Shown here one piece after another: positions 58,666 through 64,000 of a DNA stretch of 64,000 nt. The stretch is from the NCBI RefSeq assembly GCF_905404315.1, contig NC_066291.1, positions 10,937,501-11,001,500 on the forward strand. Reading direction: 5' to 3'. Under the pieces are notes generated by a model. That model had not been told where the DNA came from, made no database searches, and saw only the letters and a program-made list of their open reading frames with translations. The DNA is from Leptidea sinapis. Its lineage: Eukaryota > Arthropoda > Insecta > Lepidoptera > Pieridae. Position 1 is the first letter of the stretch. The number at the start of each line of letters is the position of its first letter. The translations under genes were made by a program, and so were the position numbers.

Positions 58666-59028
58666 AGTAATATAGCTGATATTATGTTGACAGAGTGTGT
58701 CATAATAATATTTCATATTATATCGCGTTCCGAACATACACAATGTTAGAATGAACTGTACTGCAATCCGAACATCTTATTTCATGCGACTATTAATGAA
58801 CAATGTATTTAACGTACTTATTTGGAAGCATTATACTATATAATAACATGTAGGTAATGAGTAGATTATCCAATTAACATAACTTTATACCTTAACAATA
58901 TCAATAGATTCACCAATATTAATAATTACAAATTCAAGCAGAATCTAAATATAAAAACCTTAAAAAATATAATTTGATAACTAAAATATATTATTTAAAA
59001 GAGTCCCTTTAGGGAAGGTTCAGAAGAC

Positions 59029-59118
59029 TGGCAGCGTTCCTCCTTTAAATAGCTACACTAATTCTTTGTCCGAGGTAGTTGCCAGCTCTTCGGTCTCCTG
59101 TGATGTCGACTAATCTGC
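59029..59118 (-). mobile_element. family H fragment
   Basis: The minus strand reads R-L-V-D-I-T-G-D-R-R-A-G-N-Y-L-G-Q-R-I-S-V-A-I, a different subfamily from the 26.6-kb copy (R-A-G-N-Y-L instead of S-A-G-S-Y-F). Confidence 0.75.
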
Positions 59119-60292
59119 GACTTTTACATTCACGCAGGATGGACACGTACAGAGCGACTCTAACATAACGAGAATTAGAATCAAAATGTGAACCTAGAAC
59201 ATAAATAATAATTAATAATAGTTCCATAGAGCCTTTATTTTATTTTTCATTCAGGTATACTGCAAAAGCTATTGAACCGATCATACTTTTACAATAAGTT
59301 ATAAGATGCAGTGTGTTTCGGAGAAGGTTTCAGTATATCATACAAATGTTGGTGATTAATTATCCGGGACTTATGTTTTTTTCCCTAATTAATACCTTAA
59401 TTCGCAATACAAATAATTCTGTCGATGACATTTCTTTACTTATGACAATTCATACAATCAGCGGGCGCGGGGTACTTCATTTATATGGCAAAATAGCGTT
59501 TGCCCGATCAGCGTTTGTTATATAATAAAAGTATTTTCAAATAATAACTCTAGAACGAATGTGAAACAATACGGTCCATATAATAGAATATCTAGAACAT
59601 TCAATTATATCAGCGATCATGACGTTGACATTTTTCACGACAAGTTTAAGTCATTTAGAAATAAAGTTTTAGAAAAAATAACGACCACGGTAGATAATAG
59701 TTTGTATTAGATTGTTAATGACTTATTAATTCTTTCTTTTATTTTTTGTAATTTCACACTTACCACATTATAATTATTTACGTTGTATAGTTTCTAGAAT
59801 TAAGATTTTTTACTAAGTTACTTAATTTTTTCAAAATTAAAATGTTGAATGTACCTAATTGGAATAACCAACCTAGAATTACTATGTAAGTGCAAATCAA
59901 TTGTTAATATTGAGTTATTGTTGGTACATCTTAAATAAATTAATAAATAAAGTGTAGCTGTTTTTTTATATTAAATAATGGTTTAAAAAAAGTAATTGTT
60001 GAGTTTGCCAATGATTCTAAAAACAGCTTACGATTCTGTGGTAGTGATAAAAAATTACTATTCTTAACTTTATTACAATCTACTTAAATAAATATAAGTA
60101 TGTGAATATGACCTTTACTTTAACGTATTTATTGCAAACATTAGAATTGTATTTAATAAGTTTAATTCATTAAAAGTATCACATTAAATGACCGCGTTAT
60201 TAAAACACGTTTAACTAGTCTTGATTACCTCATAAATCTCGACATATTAGGAAAACAGATGCACGATCCTGCCAGAGGCATATCCATTACTG
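59119..60292. other. intergenic, AT-rich
   Basis: 59470-59515 (GGCAAAATAGCGTTTGCCCG ATCAGC) resembles an old Helitron 3' end of the 52185 type. Otherwise nothing. Confidence 0.4.
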
Positions 60293-60535
60293 TCAGGTTG
60301 TTAGTTGTTCTTGATTTAATATAGATTGTTTGTTTTTGTACGAGTTAGCTGGAGCGATTGTCACCGGTACAAAAAACCTGTGGGTATCTCTCGCCCAGGT
60401 GTAACTGGTGGCCTGTTTCCGAGATTGGCGCGCGCGCAGCTTGCAGTCATGTTTGATTATTGAGTTATCTACAGTGATATGATCTTTGAACTTTTGATCA
60501 TTTGATACATTGATTTTATCCAAATAACAAAGGTA
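60293..60535 (-). CDS. orphan open frame, unrecognised
   Basis: About 77-80 codons reading L-D-K-I-N-V-S-N-D-Q-K-F-K-D-H-I then T-V-D-N-S-I-I-K, R-A-R-Q-S-R-K and W-A-R-D-T-H-R-F-F-V-P-V-T-I-A-P-A-N. There is no ATG at the left end (the first codons are CTT-TGT-TAT-TTG), so it may be an exon or a fragment. Amino-acid composition looks protein-like. I cannot name a family. It lies downstream (minus) of a family H fragment and could belong to a mobile element. Confidence 0.25.
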   Translation of the reverse strand, partial: YLCYLDKINVSNDQKFKDHITVDNSIIKHDCKLRARQSRKQATSYTWARDTHRFFVPVTIAPANSYKNKQSILNQEQLTT

Positions 60536-60591
60536 TACGTATTAATTCAAACAAAACAAATATTTTTACTATATTTACAATACTATAATTA

Positions 60592-60870
60592 CGGGGAAGT
60601 GTACTTAGAATACTAGCAGCATTTCCGTGTTGAATAGCTAGGCTGATCCGTCGTCCGAAATAGCTGCCAGTGCTTGGGTATCCAGTAGCTCTGTTGAGGC
60701 CTGCAGATAGTATTTTGAACATTCTCTTCACCTCTGGCCCCCACGGGCCAAGTGCTGCCTTCGGAAGTCGAAGCAGCAGCCCCAGCACTAACTGACGTAA
60801 CTTGGACATGAGAAGGAGCCAGAGTGTTGATGCAAGTCGCGTCCCACTGCAGCGCCCTTCCCCGTGCCTA
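60592..60870 (-). mobile_element. family H fragment with internal deletion
   Basis: The minus strand matches the 26.6-kb copy (C-I-N-T-L-A-P-S-H region, L-G-P-W-G-P-E, G-S-Y-F-G-R-R-I-S-L-A-I-Q, I-L-S-T-L-P-R). About 70 bp covering F-V-P-F-G-V-E-T are missing near 60752. Confidence 0.8.
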
Positions 60871-60898
60871 AATAACAAATTAAAAATAACAAATTTCA

Positions 60899-61211
60899 CC
60901 AGTGGGAGGCTCCATTGCATAGGAAGCCGGCTAGATTATGGGGACCTCAACGGCGCCTATTTCTGCCGTGAATCAGGAATGTGTAAACATTACTGTGTTT
61001 TGGTTTGATGGGCGCCGTAGCTACTGAAATTACTGGGTAAATGAGAATTAACATCTTATGTCTCAAGATGACGAGTGCAATTGTAGTGCCGCTCAGAATT
61101 CTCGGGCTTGTCAAGAATCCTGAGCGGCACTGCATTGTAATGGGTAGGGCGTATAAATTATCATCAGCTGAACGTCCTGCTCGTCTCGTCCCTTATTTTC
61201 ATAAAAAAAAA
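60899..61211 (+). mobile_element. retroposon R, full length, best copy
   Basis: CCAGTGGGAGGCTCC (60899) to CCTGCTCGTCTCGTCCCTTA TTTTCAT plus A9. A strong hairpin, AGTGCCGCTCAGAATTCT / AAGAATCCTGAGCGGCACT, lies at about 61086-61131. Confidence 0.9.
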
Positions 61212-61216
61212 CTTGT

Positions 61217-61284
61217 TCTTATCAGGAATCGAACCTGTAGCTTCAGAAGCAGTAACTACACGATCACCGAGCTCCTCCGATAAA
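61217..61284 (-). mobile_element. tRNA-like sequence (SINE head or tRNA pseudogene)
   Basis: The minus strand has GGAGCTCGGTGATCG (box A-like) and a perfect box B GGTTCGATTCC (about 61236-61226). It ends CTGATAAGAACAAG next to the R poly-A run. Length suits a tRNA, but the acceptor stem ends do not pair by eye. Confidence 0.5.
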
Positions 61285-61789
61285 CAATAAGATGCCGAAA
61301 TTTCGTGGAATTCAATTTTATCAAGTCTCTTTAAAAGATTGCTGGCATGGCTTAGCACAAATTTAGCCAAAAAGCATATTTTTTGTAAAAATTAAAGATA
61401 TTTTATTTGGTCCACTTTGTTGACAACATTAACAACTACTCCAACACTCGCTTGATGATGACGTTTATCTTATTTGCTGGGGTTGTAAGAGGTCTACGCA
61501 TTCGTTCTCTGTTCTCATTTTTGTCGATAATATTCAACATCTATATCAAATGAAGATTTAGTGAAAGTAATATCAAATTTAATTTAAAATTAAATTTTTT
61601 CTCAATTTATCTATTGATTTTAGGTAAATCTACCATCTATTCCAAAAGTAATGCCCTAAAACTCAGCAAAACAGGAACAAGAAACTCAGAGTGCCTTTTT
61701 TGTTTGAATTTGTTAAGCCTGTTAGTTAGACCACACAAAAACTAAATGAATTGTACATAATTGTAAATTAACTACAATTTATATAATAC

Positions 61790-61885
61790 TTTTGCTACGG
61801 TAACCCAAGCATTGGCAACTATTTAGGAATCCAACGCGGAAATGCTGTCAGTATTGTTGGTACACTTCCACGTCTGTAGCTCAGT
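61790..61885 (+). mobile_element. family H fragment
   Basis: G-I-Q-R-G-N-A-V-S-I-V-G-T-L-P-R, preceded by P-S-I-G-N-Y, the last residues of the H domain. Confidence 0.65.
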
Positions 61886-62159
61886 CTAGTTTTATCTTCA
61901 TGTATATAAAGTATTGAAAATATAGTTAAAGGCTTAGATAATTTATACGACTATATAGAGCTTCTTGCTGTTAGACAACCGATGAAAACAGGCGATACTT
62001 TAGTGTGCGTGACAAGCAACGTCTTACACTCGCGATTTGAATGTCACTTTGTCGGCAGTTTATCTAGATCAATAAATGTTCGAAGGTTAAAAGCATTGTT
62101 TTGTTGTAAATAAATCACATACTACTAATTACAAAGAATCACGATCTGCACAATAAAGT

Positions 62160-62560
62160 TGTCGCCTTGATAATGATCATTTTCACGAGTCAACAATGCT
62201 CGTGAAAAGCATACGTGGTGTACGAGTGCTTACCGTATCTGGAAAAGGCTTTCCCTAATTACTTGGGGTGTTTTGTTTGGTGCTATCAGCGTGTAACGAG
62301 CCGCAAATGGGTGTTCAGTGATCGCACGATCATGCGGGCCGCCCCGCGCCCGCCGATGTGAGCGTCAAAGGCCTTTGTGCAATATGTTACTGGACATTGT
62401 GATAAGCGGAGCGTTTTAGAAGTCATCGAGATTATATTTTGTTTATTCACTCCACTTTTACTGTTACGTAAACTTCTATCAAATTATCGACTTGTCTTGT
62501 CCTGCGTATTGATTGCGTACGATTTTCACGCCTCCAAGGGGGTAAAGGTGAGTAGATATT
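62160..62560 (+). promoter_or_regulatory. GC-rich unique block ending in a strong splice donor
   Basis: Includes CATGCGGGCCGCCCCGCGCC and, at its right edge, GGGGGTAAAG|GTGAGTAG (donor at about 62549). It contrasts with AT-rich flanks and matches no repeat. A 74-codon frame starting within it runs past the donor and is hydrophobic; I do not call it coding. It could be a noncoding first exon or promoter of a plus-strand gene to the right, or an enhancer. Confidence 0.3.
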
Positions 62561-62843
62561 TATATTTATTTATAATCTTAACAGTTTTTAATTTTTTTTA
62601 AGCGACAACCGTCACTTCTGGCATTAATTACACAAATTAATTTTGTTTTCAAATTTAATTTGTGTATTTATAATCTTAGTATTCAATTGTCCATATTCGC
62701 TACACGTGCCTTACACTTCTCCCAAAGCCGTCGATAAAAGCAACTTTTCATCAACTATTTTATCTCTAGCCAAGAAACGTACAACAGATGTAGATTTCGT
62801 TTGAATAAAAAGTCGAACATAATAATAGTTATAGTTAGTTATT

Positions 62844-63090
62844 AGACATATAATACTAGCGTAAAGATACAAAACGAGCAAGAGAGAAAAACATCGATTG
62901 AAAAGGAAAGTTAATCTATTGTATCTCTAACCGATTTTAATTGCCAAGTCGTAGAAAGTCAGACACACTTAACATTAGCTTCTTAGTATTTAGAATATTT
63001 ATACACTAGCTAACGTAGACAATGACAAAACAGTAACGCATTATTTGGATGTCAGGTCGTTTAACCGCTAGACTATTGTAAATCTATATG
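62844..63090. mobile_element. MITE family T copy 3
   Basis: ATACTAGCGTAAAGATAC ... GTATCTCTAACCGATTTTAA TTGCCAAGTCGTAGAAAGTC AG ... CCGCTAGACTATTGTAAATC. Ends more eroded than copy 1. Confidence 0.65.
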
Positions 63091-64000
63091 AATCACTGAC
63101 CTCTACCACAGTAGATATATGTACCTCTACTATATACCACTGGACTGGCGGCTGTTAAAGTGCTTTTGTGTCTAATTGATATTCGCCATTTTGGCCATGT
63201 AGCGAGAGTCTTTGGTACTAAAACCAGTAATGACCAACATAGATGGTGGGATACAAAAAAAATGTGTACTTTATTACGTTGATTTTTAAAGTATAAATAA
63301 CATGGAAAACGAACGAAATTAATTGAAAAATGCAAAAATATTTCAGAGTTCCTTCGCAGCCATTCGTCAAAATTAGTTCTCTGGACGCTCACGAGTGGCG
63401 CTTCAAATAGGCACAAAAATTTGCTGTCAAACATATGGAACATCCTATCCAGTGGTATTTATACAGGTCAGTGGTATGAATAGTTGTTCACAGACTGTTC
63501 ACACTATTAACGATGACTTTCTCTACTAGTGTGTCGCACCGACAAGAGCAAAGATAATAATTAATTGCTGAGCGATCCTTGCTTGACGATCAGAAACACT
63601 CCTGACTCGCAGCGGGCACTTACTACTACACACGTCTCCACAAATTAGTAACTCATTAAGTAATGACAGTAATATCCAGGATCTATCAATATGAGAATTT
63701 CAACATAACATTAAGAAAATGCTCTGAAAAAGAGAGTATTACAAAATATCTTATTCATGGATGACAAACAACCTTGGGATCTAAACTGCTCAAATTCAGT
63801 TCAAATTAAGTTGTGTAACAATTAAAATGATGATATATTCAAGATATCCAAAAATAAAAAAAAGTGCTATTTTTGTGGGCTACTTACAGAAAGGAACATT
63901 GGAATTCTTAAAATGAAAATAAAATGTGATTGGTTTGTTAAAGAATTGGTGAAATCGCCAAAGCTTGTTACTATGAACATATTCTCACAGATAAGCTCAG
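63091..64000. other. window end, nothing recognised
   Basis: Mixed sequence. A 116-codon minus-strand frame (63093-63443) has no recognisable domain and is not called. No repeat families seen. Confidence 0.4.

Noticed and set aside
9568..62338. Matches to the Gcm binding consensus AT(A/G)CGGG(C/T), for example near 9568, 18834, 36807, 47109, 58003 and 62331, as a sign of autoregulation
   Set aside because: About half a dozen matches on both strands of 64 kb is close to my rough chance expectation for an AT-rich sequence. No clustering was seen.
63093..63443. 116-codon minus-strand frame near the window end
   Set aside because: No recognisable domain; it overlaps low-information sequence. 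Kept as unassigned.
1064..64000. A second GCM-domain gene (gcm2-like) next to gcm
   Set aside because: Looked for the W-D-I-N-D, N-T-N-N-H-N and F-W-R-H blocks in the remaining frames; none found.
1..64000. CRISPR arrays, bacterial operons, ribosome binding sites, riboswitches, LTR retrotransposons
   Set aside because: The sequence is animal nuclear DNA. No regularly spaced repeats with unique spacers, and no paired LTRs or gag/pol order seen.

Overview
This window is nuclear DNA from an insect, almost certainly a moth or butterfly (Lepidoptera). It is AT-rich, has spliced coding exons with GT/AG borders, no operons or bacterial signals, and is crowded with repeat types I know from lepidopteran genomes: non-LTR retrotransposons with TTGAATTTGA-type tails, a tRNA-derived SINE, nonautonomous Helitrons, a mariner, and MITEs. 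All identifications are from reading the sequence; no search was run.

One host gene is clear. At the left edge, on the minus strand, two exons (1063-741 and 656-315) join in frame to give a complete GCM-type DNA-binding domain, so this is the orthologue of Drosophila glial cells missing (gcm). The 3' part of the gene lies outside the window to the left. I predict a short first coding exon near 6056-6046: it has a good Kozak ATG and a GTGAGT donor, it splices in exact phase into the 1063 acceptor, and it lies below a CCAAT-rich, Inr-containing promoter-like block (about 6205-6360). If correct, gcm intron 1 is about 5 kb and has collected several transposon pieces (1894-4590).

From about 6.4 kb to 64 kb I find no other supportable host gene. 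The stretch is intergenic DNA with repeats. Labels used below: LINE family A (CR1/Jockey group; longest copy 52.8-55.25 kb, many 3' fragments); family B (ends TTGAATTTGA); family C (ends ATGCCTTTTATGCC); family D (B-like 3' UTR); family E (39.5-40.4 kb); family F (RNase H-bearing LINE, 27.3-28.3 kb, perfect 13-bp target duplication); family G (RTE-like C-terminal pieces); family H (pieces of a 'DGKRPDG...WD..CVDT' C-terminal domain); retroposon R (about 310 bp, poly-A tailed, internal hairpin, about eight copies); and a tRNA-derived SINE (three copies).

DNA elements include a mariner deleted for its first catalytic Asp (45971-46993), a 1.17-kb foldback element with arms of about 370 bp (10713-11877), two nonautonomous Helitrons (16552-16747; 51528-52185, the latter split by a LINE), Harbinger-like MITEs, and several other MITE families. 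Between the repeats are a few GC-richer, non-repetitive islands that could be gcm regulatory elements. The most striking has three GATA motifs and a perfect TGACGTCA inside a palindrome at 16807-16848. Another island at 62.2-62.56 kb ends in a strong splice donor. I see no new defence or metabolic system; the interest lies in gcm structure, candidate regulatory DNA, and transposon nesting.
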